A stretch of 14,454 nucleotides of DNA, taken from positions 42,402 through 56,855 of the forward strand of contig PAWT01000042.1 in the NCBI GenBank assembly GCA_002714165.1, read 5' to 3'. Every line of letters starts with the position of its first letter. Position 1 is the first letter of the stretch. Source of the stretch: Acidobacteriota bacterium (lineage in GTDB: Bacteria; Acidobacteriota; Vicinamibacteria; Vicinamibacterales; UBA823). A program made the position numbers and the translations under genes. Positions 7,466-14,454 of the stretch are shown here, in pieces. Under the pieces are notes generated by a model. The model was given only the letters and a program-made list of their open reading frames with translations. It was not told the origin of the DNA and did not search any database.

Positions 7466-7487
7466 CAAAAACTGGCCAAAAATTGCA
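7466..7487. repeat. Two A5 tracts in tandem 11-bp units upstream of the desaturase
   Basis: CAAAAACTGGC is followed directly by CAAAAATTGCA, placing two A5 tracts one helical turn apart. On the minus strand these are T-tracts about 100 bases upstream of the desaturase start and just after the serC stop. They could bend DNA or act like an UP element for a desaturase promoter. A weak -35/-10 candidate (TTGCGC, 17 bases, TAGTGT) starts within the second tract. No terminator-like hairpin is evident here. Confidence 0.3.
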
Positions 7488-7500
7488 ACTGTCCCACTGC

Positions 7501-8589
7501 TCAACCGTTGCTGCGCTCGAAGTCCCGCATGAATTCTGTGAGCGCCATTACGCCCGCTTCCGGCATTGCATTGTAGATAGATGCCCGTAATCCTCCCACC
7601 GTACGATGTCCCCTAAGGCCATCCAAGCCAGCCGCTGCTGCCTCTTGAACGAATCTTGGTTCAAGGTCCCGTTTAGCCAACCGGAACGTGACGTTCATCA
7701 TCGAGCGACACGTTGGGTCAGCAACACTCCGGTAGAACTCGCTACGGTCAAGCTCCTCATAAAGGACCGACGCCTTCCTGGCGTTGCAAGCCGCCACCGC
7801 GCCAAGACCACCTTGTATCCGTAGCCACTCAAACACCAGGCGAAGCATGTAGATGCCAAAGACAGGCGGCGTGTTCTGGCGCGAACCGTTGTCGGCCAAT
7901 AGTCGGTAACTCAACATTGACGGCAAAGTTACTGGCGAACGTGCCAGTAAATCTTCGCGAATGATGACAAGCGTTACCCCCGCCGGGCCTAGATTCTTTT
8001 GCGCACTAGCGTAAATGACGCCGAATCGATCGACTGGAATCGGTCGACTTACGATGTCCGACGACATGTCGCTAACAAGCGGCACCGTACCTGTTTCCGG
8101 TAGGTCGGTCCATTGCGTTCCGTAGATCGTGTTATTCGATGTCATGTGTACGTAAGCAGCTTCCGGAGAGAGGACAACCTCGTCAAGTCGTGGCACGCGA
8201 GCGAACTCTTCAGCCTCCGTCGACGCAGCTATGTGCACCCTGCCGATCTTCTTGGCCTCCTTAACGGCCTTCTGTGACCACACCCCTGTCACTAGGTAAT
8301 CGGCAATATCATTCCCCGCGAGTAGATTCATCGGCACCATCCCAAATTGCAAACTGGCGCCGCCCTGCAAAAACAGTACGCGGTAATCCGCCGGTACATT
8401 AGCTATCTCTCGAAACGTACGCTCCGCGTCCCGTAAAATCGCATCAAAATGGGTCGACCGATGACTGATCTCGAGCACCGACATACCGACGTCTGGCAAC
8501 GCTAGCAGGTCATGCTGGGCTGCCTTGATCACCGCCTCAGGTAGAACAGCCGGCCCAGCGCTGAAATTGAAGATGCGGTGTGTCACCAT
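7501..8589 (-). CDS. serC: Phosphoserine aminotransferase
   Basis: PLP-dependent class V aminotransferase of 362 residues. It converts 3-phosphohydroxypyruvate and glutamate to O-phosphoserine and 2-oxoglutarate, and may also serve pyridoxal-phosphate synthesis. The N-terminal FNFSAGPAVLPEAV (7-20), GMSVLEISHRS (35-45) and FLQGGAS (73-79) are SerC hallmarks. The PLP lysine is K198 in SAQKNLGPAG (codon 7996-7998), and D174 in SDMSSD should bind the pyridine nitrogen. The C-terminal GHRTVGGLRASIYNA is also typical. Length and motif spacing match E. coli SerC. AGGT on the coding strand, 7 bases before the ATG, is a weak ribosome site; the adjacent GTG second codon is a possible alternative start. 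DUF1015 ends only 24 bases upstream, so the two genes form an operon. serA is not in the window. Confidence 0.96.
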   Translation of the reverse strand: MVTHRIFNFSAGPAVLPEAVIKAAQHDLLALPDVGMSVLEISHRSTHFDAILRDAERTFREIANVPADYRVLFLQGGASLQFGMVPMNLLAGNDIADYLVTGVWSQKAVKEAKKIGRVHIAASTEAEEFARVPRLDEVVLSPEAAYVHMTSNNTIYGTQWTDLPETGTVPLVSDMSSDIVSRPIPVDRFGVIYASAQKNLGPAGVTLVIIREDLLARSPVTLPSMLSYRLLADNGSRQNTPPVFGIYMLRLVFEWLRIQGGLGAVAACNARKASVLYEELDRSEFYRSVADPTCRSMMNVTFRLAKRDLEPRFVQEAAAAGLDGLRGHRTVGGLRASIYNAMPEAGVMALTEFMRDFERSNG

Positions 8590-8613
8590 GTAGTCAACCT
8601 GCTTGGCCGGTGT

Positions 8614-9840
8614 TCATGCAACCAAATGAATCAATAGTCCATCACGTAGCTTCGGTTCAAACCACGTGGACTTTGGGGGCATGATGCTCCCCTCATCAGC
8701 GATCGTCATCAGGTCGTCGACGGTGACCGGAAACATGGAGAACGCCACTGCTGCCTCACCTTGATCCACTCGTTCCTGCAGTGCTGCTGCCCCCAGGCTA
8801 CCGCCAACAAAGTCGATACGTGAGTCCCTGCGAATGTCCCCAATACCAAGAAATGGAGCCAAGATGTCCCGATGAAGCCGCGCCACATCCAGGGAATCCG
8901 CACGATCCACCAAGTGACCAAACTCCGTTAACCTTACGTTGTACCAGGTGCCGTCGAGATACATCGCGACCTCGCCAGCCCTGGCCGGCATGGGTTGCCC
9001 AGGTCGTAGAGATAATTTTGCCTTAATCTGATCAAGGAACTCCTGAGGCGACTGCCCTTGTAAATCCTTAACAATACGGTTGTAAGGCAAGATGCGGACT
9101 TGAGTGTGCGGAAAGGCTGTGGCTATCACCGTATCGGCCTCTAACGGCACCGTCGGGCAACCCTGACGCACAAACTCATCACGCGCGAGGCTAGCACTCG
9201 CCATTCGATGGTGACCATCCGCGACGTAGAGAGCTGATACGGCCTCAAACGCTTTCACCAGTGGATCGACATCCGCCGGCGGAACTCTCCAGACTGTGTG
9301 TCGCACATTATCCGACGCCTTGAAGTCGAAGAGTGGAATTCCCGCACAAGCTGATTCCGTGAGTACATCAATCTCCACGGTCGATCGATAAGTGAGCAAA
9401 ACGAGTCCGGTTTGCGCTCCCAATTTAGTTAGGTGTCGGGTACGGTCAGCCCTCTTGTCCAACCGTGTGTGTTCATGCCGTTTAATCAATCCTCGGTCGT
9501 ACTCGTCCAGCGAATAGCACGCTGTTAACCCCGTTTGCTCGTGGCCGGTAGTCTGTAGGCGATAGCAGTATAGGGATGGCTCCGCTTCAGTTACCAATGG
9601 TGCCGAAATGCGAATCTTGGAAAAATTTTCGGCTGCTCGCACGTAAACCGCGTCAGCATACGGATCAGTCTCAGACGGTAGTTCAATCTCAGCACGTGAC
9701 ACGCGCAGGAAACTTAGTGGCTCGCCACATGCCAACTCGCGAGCCTCGTCGACATTCATGACGTCGTAAGGTGGCGACGCAACCCGCGACGCGGTATCTG
9801 GCACCGCCCGGAGAGCCCGAAACGAACGGATTGCGGCCAT
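8614..9840 (-). CDS. DUF1015 family protein, possible serine-metabolism enzyme
   Basis: Cytoplasmic protein of 408 residues of the DUF1015 family (COG4198), for which I know no firmly established function. Family marks are SPPYDVMN (22-29), IKRHEHTRLDKRADR (119-133), YVADGHHRMASA (205-216) and the C-terminal KSTWFEPKLRDGL. The DGHHR motif (bases 9205-9219) resembles the DGHTR motif of ParB/sulfiredoxin-fold free-serine kinases (SerK, SbnI). It sits immediately upstream of serC with a 24-base gap, and DUF1015 genes are often found beside serC/serA in other phyla. A role in forming, using or sensing (phospho)serine is therefore a reasonable inference, not a demonstrated function. There is no signal peptide. 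No Shine-Dalgarno is visible; TAAGAT ends 6 bases before the ATG, suggesting a leaderless transcript. Confidence 0.9.
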   Translation of the reverse strand: MAAIRSFRALRAVPDTASRVASPPYDVMNVDEARELACGEPLSFLRVSRAEIELPSETDPYADAVYVRAAENFSKIRISAPLVTEAEPSLYCYRLQTTGHEQTGLTACYSLDEYDRGLIKRHEHTRLDKRADRTRHLTKLGAQTGLVLLTYRSTVEIDVLTESACAGIPLFDFKASDNVRHTVWRVPPADVDPLVKAFEAVSALYVADGHHRMASASLARDEFVRQGCPTVPLEADTVIATAFPHTQVRILPYNRIVKDLQGQSPQEFLDQIKAKLSLRPGQPMPARAGEVAMYLDGTWYNVRLTEFGHLVDRADSLDVARLHRDILAPFLGIGDIRRDSRIDFVGGSLGAAALQERVDQGEAAVAFSMFPVTVDDLMTIADEGSIMPPKSTWFEPKLRDGLLIHLVA

Positions 9841-9846
9841 CTCGAT

Positions 9847-9852
9847 ATCTTA
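9847..9852 (-). promoter_or_regulatory. -10-like hexamer directly before DUF1015-serC
   Basis: TAAGAT on the minus strand fits TAnnnT and ends six bases before the DUF1015 ATG, so transcription would begin at or next to the start codon. No -35 is recognisable, and there is no TGn extension. The weak match makes this the least certain of the three leaderless candidates. Confidence 0.25.
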
Positions 9853-9932
9853 GCGCACAGCCAACGTTCTACTCCGCGCGACCAAGGAAGAACTTCACGG
9901 ATGACCAGAGGGAAGAGTCCAACTTCTGGGTG

Positions 9933-11198
9933 TTAGGGCGCACCTGCTGCCACTTTGAGCACAGCCGGAATTGGTGGAACCTCGACAAGCAATCCAAATA
10001 TCCGTTCGCGCTCCGTTTGGAACAAGCCGAGATGTTCGGCGGATACTGGCTCCCCCGGTGGCATTTTGCGATGCTCAACAAGCGGATTTAAGAAGACGCC
10101 ATTCTTCTTCAGCCGGTAGTCAAGATGTGGACCCGTAGCAAGCCCCGTCGACCCAACCCGGCCAATGAGCTGGCCCTGAGCAACCCGCGCACCCGGTCTC
10201 ATCCCCCCAGCGAACGCCGACAGGTGCAAGTAATAGGTTTCGTAGCCGCCTGTGTGACGCAATCGCACCATCCGGCCTGACCCACCGCTCCACCCAGCTG
10301 ACACCACGGTTCCGTTAGCCACCGCGATCACCGGTGTGCCGGTAGCCGCGCCGTAGTCCACACCCAAGTGTGCTCGACGTTCACCGAGAATTGGGTGCAT
10401 CCGATTGCGAGAGAAACGCGATGTGATCCGAGGTTCAAACCGCAAGGGCGACCTTAGAAACATACGCTTGAGCGACCGTCCCTCGTCGTCGTAGTAACCA
10501 GGGTCACCGCCCGGCGGCGTAAATCGAGTGGCCCTTATAAGCCGTCCATCATTATTGAACTCTGCAGCTAGTACGTTACCGTAATTGTCGTATTCATCTT
10601 CACGGAGAAATCGTTCAAAAAGTACGCGAAATGAATCGCCGATCCGTAAATCGTTATTGAAATCAATTTCACCGCCAAGAACATCGGCCATCGTAATCGC
10701 GAGTTGAGCCTCCTCGCCCGCGCTATCGATCGCCGCTACCAACGAAGAACGGGTGGAATCAATTTCACCACTCATCGCAATGACAGCCCGTTCCTTGATG
10801 TAAGGGATGATTGTCGCCTCAAATCGACTCTCCCCAACCCGCTGAATCCGCAGGAAGCTATCCGAGTCGATATGGTACTTAAGTCTCACTAAGTTTCCAT
10901 CGGTCGACGTGACAACCTCATAGTCATTGGCTGCCCTCAAACGTCTCGGATCGAAGACGCTACGCGTTTGATTGACGACCGCGGCAATAACATTGTTAGA
11001 CAGGCCGTAGGATTCCAGAAGGCCAGCAAAAGTCGCGTTGCGGGGAACCGTCCCACCGCTGACCGTCGACTCCGACGGTAGGTCGATATCGACAACATGG
11101 GCTGGTGCTACCGCAGGCTCAGGGTCTGGATTCGCACATCCAGTAGAACCAACCAAAACTGCTGTTGGGATCACAACTAAATAGCTGACCAGCCGCAT
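9933..11198 (-). CDS. M23-family murein endopeptidase, probable lipoprotein
   Basis: Predicted cell-envelope peptidoglycan hydrolase of 421 residues. The N-terminal hydrophobic stretch ends at Cys21 (VGSTGC); the residue at -3 is Ser rather than Leu, so the lipobox is imperfect but plausible. Residues about 50-240 resemble the N-terminal Csd3/OapA-like regions of MepM-type hydrolases. The M23 (LytM) domain spans about 255-375. HLGVD (277-281) supplies the first zinc ligands, YLHLS holds His325, and GPHLDYRL holds His358. The last motif is normally HxH; here it is HLD, with Asp360 (codon 10119-10121) in place of a zinc-binding His, a variant I recall from other phyla. No strong Shine-Dalgarno is present, but TGCTAGAAT lies 9 bases before the ATG. 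The gene lies between the aminotransferase (70-base gap) and DUF1015 (92-base gap), each with its own promoter-like motif or hairpin. Confidence 0.93.
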   Translation of the reverse strand: MRLVSYLVVIPTAVLVGSTGCANPDPEPAVAPAHVVDIDLPSESTVSGGTVPRNATFAGLLESYGLSNNVIAAVVNQTRSVFDPRRLRAANDYEVVTSTDGNLVRLKYHIDSDSFLRIQRVGESRFEATIIPYIKERAVIAMSGEIDSTRSSLVAAIDSAGEEAQLAITMADVLGGEIDFNNDLRIGDSFRVLFERFLREDEYDNYGNVLAAEFNNDGRLIRATRFTPPGGDPGYYDDEGRSLKRMFLRSPLRFEPRITSRFSRNRMHPILGERRAHLGVDYGAATGTPVIAVANGTVVSAGWSGGSGRMVRLRHTGGYETYYLHLSAFAGGMRPGARVAQGQLIGRVGSTGLATGPHLDYRLKKNGVFLNPLVEHRKMPPGEPVSAEHLGLFQTERERIFGLLVEVPPIPAVLKVAAGAP

Positions 11199-11207
11199 GT
11201 TCCGCCC

Positions 11208-11216
11208 ATTCTAGCA
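11208..11216 (-). promoter_or_regulatory. Extended -10 promoter-like element before the M23 peptidase
   Basis: On the minus strand TGCTAGAAT matches TGnTATAAT with one mismatch and ends 9 bases before the ATG. Initiation about 7 bases downstream would give a leader of about 2 bases. No -35 is seen at 16-18 bases. It lies just downstream of the hairpin at 11236-11262, consistent with one transcript ending and another beginning. Confidence 0.4.
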
Positions 11217-11235
11217 TGACCCTGAAAGGCCTCGT

Positions 11236-11262
11236 TGCGGTACGAAGGCGGCGCTTACCGCA
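11236..11262 (-). terminator. Hairpin after the aminotransferase gene, possible terminator
   Basis: TGCGGTA and TACCGCA form a perfect 7-bp stem around a 13-base loop, starting 6 bases after the aminotransferase stop. No T-run follows on the minus strand, so it would be a non-canonical or Rho-assisted terminator, or simply an mRNA 3'-end structure. The stem is seen; the function is inferred from its place between two genes. Confidence 0.35.
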
Positions 11263-11268
11263 GGTAGG

Positions 11269-12447
11269 TTATTCCGTTACCGACGCCCGACCTAGTCCAT
11301 TGATAAGCCGTGCCACGCCAGCAGCGAATACCTCGGGTTCGGGTATCAAGCTACACACGAGGAACGCTTCTTCGGGAAACTCGAAGAAATATCCTGGGTG
11401 CACAAGCACACGGTGTCTTTCGAGGAGATTGAGAACACGCCGCTCTTCACTAACGACGGCCGGTATACGTATGACGGCAGACCAACCGCCTCCAACCGGG
11501 AGCACTCGACACGAGGGAACCTCAGCGGTAACTCGTTGTAAGACGCCAAAGTTGTGGCGGATCCGCATTGCGATCTGCTCGTGCACACCATAACCACTCT
11601 CAAGGAGCGAGCCTAGTGCTCTTTGCACTGTGGTGGTCACCGATAAATAAGTGTCATAGGCTATCTCTAAACGCGCTAATGTTTCGGTAACCAATGAATC
11701 AAACCCACTCACCGCGATCCAAGCCAGTTTCAACTGAGGCAGTCCTAGCAACTTCGAGATACCACCTAAACTGAACGCTATGGGTGCACCGCTATCGATG
11801 ACACTTGGCTGTGGTGGAAACGGCGTTGCTACCGGATATGGCCGGAAGACCTCATCGCCAATCAGCGCTAGTTCGTACCTTTTGGCAAGTTCGGCCAATT
11901 CTTCGAGCTCCGTGTTTGTTACATATGACCCAGTTGGGTGGTTAGGACTCACGATAAGAATCGCGCGGGTGCGAGATGAAATGGCGCTTGCCACGCTATC
12001 CAGATCGATCGACCACAGCCCCGGATACTCGAGACGATAAGGCACGCTGACAACTCCGTCCAGCCGAGTGAGATGCTCAAACAGCGGATAGCTGGGCTGT
12101 GGCACGAGCACCTCATCACCAGGGTTGCACAAGATTTTAAAAAGGAGGGAGTAGGCCTCACTCGTGCTTGCTGTCAGGGCAATTTGTTGCAGCGCGACTT
12201 TTACCGCTCCGCCTCTGAGGTGTGTCGCGATTGCGGCCCGAGCAGCAGGTAAACCGAGTGGATGCACTTCATAGTCCAAACTCGCCTCATTAAGTAAGTT
12301 GAACAGTCCCTTGGAATAACAGAGGCCGACCCGCGTCGGATTCGACTCCGTGAGATCGATGAATGAGATCCCACTTGCTTGTAAGCGTCGCAGGGAACGT
12401 GTCAACGGGTTCGAGTGGAGGACTTCTGGTAATCTGGCCGAAAACAT
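11269..12447 (-). CDS. PLP-dependent class I/II aminotransferase, unknown substrate
   Basis: Fold-type I aminotransferase of 392 residues, predicted to move an amino group between an amino acid and a 2-oxo acid in the cytoplasm. TESNPT (33-38) is the usual N-terminal substrate-loop motif. TASTSEAYSLLFKIL (92-106) binds the cofactor phosphate. SPNHPTG (167-173) holds Asn169, GDEVF (197-201) holds Asp198, and SKLLGLPQLKLAW (231-243) holds the PLP lysine K232. The C-terminal position that is usually Arg (RLS/RIS motif, binding the substrate carboxylate) reads FLVCSLIPEPEVF, with Val364 (codon 11356-11358). I did not find a replacement Arg, so substrate preference may differ from AspC/AlaA types. 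An in-frame TAG lies five codons upstream of the ATG, which supports this start. GGAG lies about 20 bases away, too far to be a good ribosome site. It is divergent from the metalloprotease. Confidence 0.92.
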   Translation of the reverse strand: MFSARLPEVLHSNPLTRSLRRLQASGISFIDLTESNPTRVGLCYSKGLFNLLNEASLDYEVHPLGLPAARAAIATHLRGGAVKVALQQIALTASTSEAYSLLFKILCNPGDEVLVPQPSYPLFEHLTRLDGVVSVPYRLEYPGLWSIDLDSVASAISSRTRAILIVSPNHPTGSYVTNTELEELAELAKRYELALIGDEVFRPYPVATPFPPQPSVIDSGAPIAFSLGGISKLLGLPQLKLAWIAVSGFDSLVTETLARLEIAYDTYLSVTTTVQRALGSLLESGYGVHEQIAMRIRHNFGVLQRVTAEVPSCRVLPVGGGWSAVIRIPAVVSEERRVLNLLERHRVLVHPGYFFEFPEEAFLVCSLIPEPEVFAAGVARLINGLGRASVTE

Positions 12448-12498
12448 CGACTGAGAAGCCTACTCCACAATCTTGGGACGCTGAAGTCAAGCCCAGAA

Positions 12499-12521
12499 GC
12501 CACCTATACCAATAGGTAGGC
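12499..12521. promoter_or_regulatory. Inverted repeat in the divergent intergenic region, possible operator
   Basis: ACCTAT (12502-12507) and ATAGGT (12512-12517) are perfect inverted repeats around ACCA. The outer GCC and GGC extend the stem to nine pairs with one bulged A. It lies in the 163-base gap between the divergent aminotransferase and metalloprotease genes, a normal place for a shared regulator site. It could equally fold as RNA in either leader. A TTGACT on the minus strand (12485-12490) is a -35-like hexamer for the aminotransferase, without a good -10. Confidence 0.35.
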
Positions 12522-12544
12522 CTCAGAAACTAGGTAAGTTGCAA

Positions 12545-12550
12545 TAGAAT
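12545..12550 (+). promoter_or_regulatory. -10-like hexamer for the metalloprotease gene
   Basis: TAGAAT matches TATAAT at five of six positions, 60 bases before the ATG. The sequence 17 bases upstream (CTCAGA) is a poor -35. It is the best promoter candidate on this strand in the gap, and the inverted repeat at 12499-12521 would overlap its upstream contacts. Confidence 0.25.
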
Positions 12551-12610
12551 CAAGGGTAATTGCTCGTTTTCGGATGCATTGGCTCCAATGAAGCCGGTAA
12601 GGAACTGAGA

Positions 12611-14454
12611 ATGCTTCGTGCATTATTAATTGCAGCTTATTTCGCACTTACGGCATTGCCGGTAGTCGCTCAGCCTGGGTCAATTGAATGGCGCACCGAA
12701 GGCATGCGGCGTATCGAGGGATACCTACCACTCTATTGGGACAATGATAGCGGTCGCCTGTTCCTAGAACTTACACGATTCGAAACCGAACTGCTGTATC
12801 AGGTCTCGTTGGCGACTGGTGTCGGCTCAAGCCCTCTCGGGCTCGACCGCGGACGGTTGGGCGCCACCCGCGTGGTCCATTTTCAGCGGGTTGGTCCTCG
12901 GGTGCTGATGATTGAACCGAACTATCGATACCGTGCGATTACGACAGATGTAGCCGAGCGGCAATCTGTCACCGACTCGTTTGCGCAATCGGTTACGTGG
13001 GGCTTTGAGGTGGAGGCCGCCAGCGGCCCTCGGGTTCTCGTCGACGCCACCGAGTTTTTCTTGCGCGATGCTAACAATGTTGCTGATCGGCTCAGGCACC
13101 ACAACCAAGGGCATTTCAGGCTCATGCCGACACGTAGTGTGATCAATCTGGCACGAACACGGGGGTTCGCCGAAAACACAGAGGTTGACGCTACGATTAC
13201 ATTCGTCGCCGAAAATGGATCCGACCCTGGGAGTCTACTGCAACAAACAACGCCCTCCCCCCGCTCGGTTACTCTTCGGCAACACCATTCGTTCGTCGAA
13301 CTACCGGACCCAACTGAGAACGGCTACCGGCCGAGGCCCGTCGACCCACGCGTTAACACGTTGGGCATCTCATTCCATGACTATGCGACGCCAATCACTG
13401 AATCGGTCGAGCGTAGCTGGGTCATCCGCCATAACCTCCAAAAACGAGACCCGACTGCACGTGTTTCCGACCCTGTCGAGCCAATCGTCTATTACCTTGA
13501 TCCCGGTGTGCCCGAACCAATCCGCAGTGCGTTACTTGATGGCGCTTCATGGTGGGACGAGGCATTCGAGGCAGCGGGCTTCCAGAATGCGTTTCAGGTG
13601 AGACTCCTGCCGGACGGTTCTGATCCGATGGATGTCCGCTACAACATGATTCACTGGGTCCATCGTTCCACTCGAGGGTGGTCCTATGGCAATCACGTCA
13701 TAGATCCCCGTACAGGCGAGATTCTAAAAGGCAACGTTCGCCTCGGTTCGCTTCGAGCAAGGCAGGGCTACCTCATTGGCGCTGGCTTGGCACCACCCTA
13801 CGGGACTTTCAACGGTGCCGACAGTGCCTGGTGCATGGTGGCGGTTACGCCTGGACTCGAGTACTTGCAACCACTCGACCCAACTGCCGATCCAGAAGCT
13901 ATGGTGTTGGACAGACTTCGGCAACTTGCGGCGCACGAGGTAGGTCATGCAATAGGTTTTGCCCATAACTTTGCGGCAAGTACCTATGGCCGGGCTTCAG
14001 TAATGGACTATCCGGCACTACTTGTCCAGATTCGAGATGGCCAAATCGACCTGTCAGACGCATATACGGAAGGGATAGGAAACTTTGACCGCTTCGCAGT
14101 GACCTACGCTTACTCGCAATTTGCACCCGACATTGACGAGGCAACCGCACTGGAGCAAATCGTCAGCCAAGGTGTTGCAAACGGCATGTTGTTCCTAACC
14201 GATGCCGATTCTCGTCCGGCCGGCGCGGCGCACCCGCTCGCGAATCTGTGGGACAACGGGTCCGATCCAGTGGCCATGCTCCGTCACGAAATGGACGTGC
14301 GGCGGATCGGACTTCGTCAGTTTGGCCTTCGCAACATTTCAGTTGGTGCGCCACTTTCGACACTCGAAATAGAGCTATTACCACTCTACCTACACCATCG
14401 TTACCAACTTGCGGCTGCAGTCAAAGCATTAGGCGGGGTCCACTACACATACGC
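12611..14454 (+). CDS. Secreted zinc-dependent metalloprotease, DUF5117/metzincin type, 3' end missing
   Basis: The frame is open from the ATG to the right edge (614 complete codons), with no stop inside the window. AAGGA seven bases before the ATG is a good ribosome site. Residues 1-20 ([20 protein letters not shown]) are a signal peptide with likely cleavage before QPG. Residues about 35-190 resemble the DUF5117 domain (GYLPLYWD, then [15 protein letters not shown]), with a prodomain-like position. The catalytic region has the metzincin motif [11 protein letters not shown] (442-452, starting at base 13934) and the Met-turn SVMDY with Met465, so three zinc-binding His and the catalytic Glu are intact. 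It should act in the periplasm or outside the cell on unknown peptide substrates. Relatives are common in Acidobacteriota and Bacteroidota and are about 800 residues or longer, so perhaps a quarter is missing. It is divergently transcribed from the aminotransferase. Confidence 0.93.
   Translation, partial: MLRALLIAAYFALTALPVVAQPGSIEWRTEGMRRIEGYLPLYWDNDSGRLFLELTRFETELLYQVSLATGVGSSPLGLDRGRLGATRVVHFQRVGPRVLMIEPNYRYRAITTDVAERQSVTDSFAQSVTWGFEVEAASGPRVLVDATEFFLRDANNVADRLRHHNQGHFRLMPTRSVINLARTRGFAENTEVDATITFVAENGSDPGSLLQQTTPSPRSVTLRQHHSFVELPDPTENGYRPRPVDPRVNTLGISFHDYATPITESVERSWVIRHNLQKRDPTARVSDPVEPIVYYLDPGVPEPIRSALLDGASWWDEAFEAAGFQNAFQVRLLPDGSDPMDVRYNMIHWVHRSTRGWSYGNHVIDPRTGEILKGNVRLGSLRARQGYLIGAGLAPPYGTFNGADSAWCMVAVTPGLEYLQPLDPTADPEAMVLDRLRQLAAHEVGHAIGFAHNFAASTYGRASVMDYPALLVQIRDGQIDLSDAYTEGIGNFDRFAVTYAYSQFAPDIDEATALEQIVSQGVANGMLFLTDADSRPAGAAHPLANLWDNGSDPVAMLRHEMDVRRIGLRQFGLRNISVGAPLSTLEIELLPLYLHHRYQLAAAVKALGGVHYTY

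Noticed and set aside
9771..10091. 106-codon plus-strand open frame across the DUF1015-M23 gap
   Set aside because: It overlaps both minus-strand genes in antisense, has no ribosome site and has no recognisable motif.
12404..12420. GGGTTCGAGTGG resembling a tRNA T-arm
   Set aside because: It lies inside the aminotransferase coding sequence, with no acceptor or anticodon stems around it; no tRNA gene was found in the window.
1..14454. CRISPR array, transposon, prophage or defence island
   Set aside because: No spaced direct repeats, transposase, integrase or terminal inverted repeats were seen, and the genes are housekeeping or envelope functions with similar codon use.

Overview
The window reads as an ordinary chromosomal segment of a moderately GC-rich Gram-negative bacterium, most likely an Acidobacteriota member (Vicinamibacteria-like). 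This placement is inference. It rests on a TonB-dependent receptor with an N-terminal carboxypeptidase-regulatory-like domain, a DUF5117-type zinc metalloprotease, and the motif style of PolA and the M23 peptidase. I see no rRNA, tRNA, CRISPR array, insertion sequence, phage gene or clear sign of recent transfer. Nine genes fill almost the whole window and every gene-free gap is shorter than 170 bases.

Layout. Left block, plus strand: the 3' two thirds of polA (cut by the left edge), then pcnB (poly(A)-polymerase type). pcnB converges on a long minus-strand block with only 8 bases between stop codons. Reading the minus strand in its own direction from 12447 to 3248, the order is: class I/II aminotransferase; M23 murein-hydrolase lipoprotein; DUF1015 protein; serC; membrane fatty acid desaturase; TonB-dependent receptor; rhomboid protease with an N-terminal zinc ribbon. 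A divergent plus-strand gene at the right edge (12611 onward) encodes a secreted metzincin-like zinc metalloprotease and runs off the window.

How the genes relate. DUF1015 and serC are 24 bases apart and almost certainly co-transcribed. DUF1015 carries a DGHHR motif reminiscent of the ParB/sulfiredoxin-fold free-serine kinases, so a role in (phospho)serine metabolism is a testable idea. The receptor and rhomboid may share a transcript (63-base gap). Other minus-strand gaps hold hairpins, palindromes or promoter-like hexamers, which suggests several short transcription units rather than one operon. Three genes without a good Shine-Dalgarno (pcnB, the M23 peptidase, DUF1015) have a -10-like hexamer a few bases before the start codon, consistent with leaderless or nearly leaderless mRNAs.

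The most interesting points are biochemical variations in familiar enzymes. PolA has lost all four proofreading acidic residues and carries tyrosine at the dideoxynucleotide-discrimination position. The M23 peptidase has Asp in place of a zinc-ligand His. The aminotransferase lacks the usual C-terminal carboxylate-binding Arg. The receptor gene ends in a G8 tract that may be slippage-prone. I found no convincing wholly new multi-gene system; the DUF1015-serC pair is the best candidate for undescribed function.
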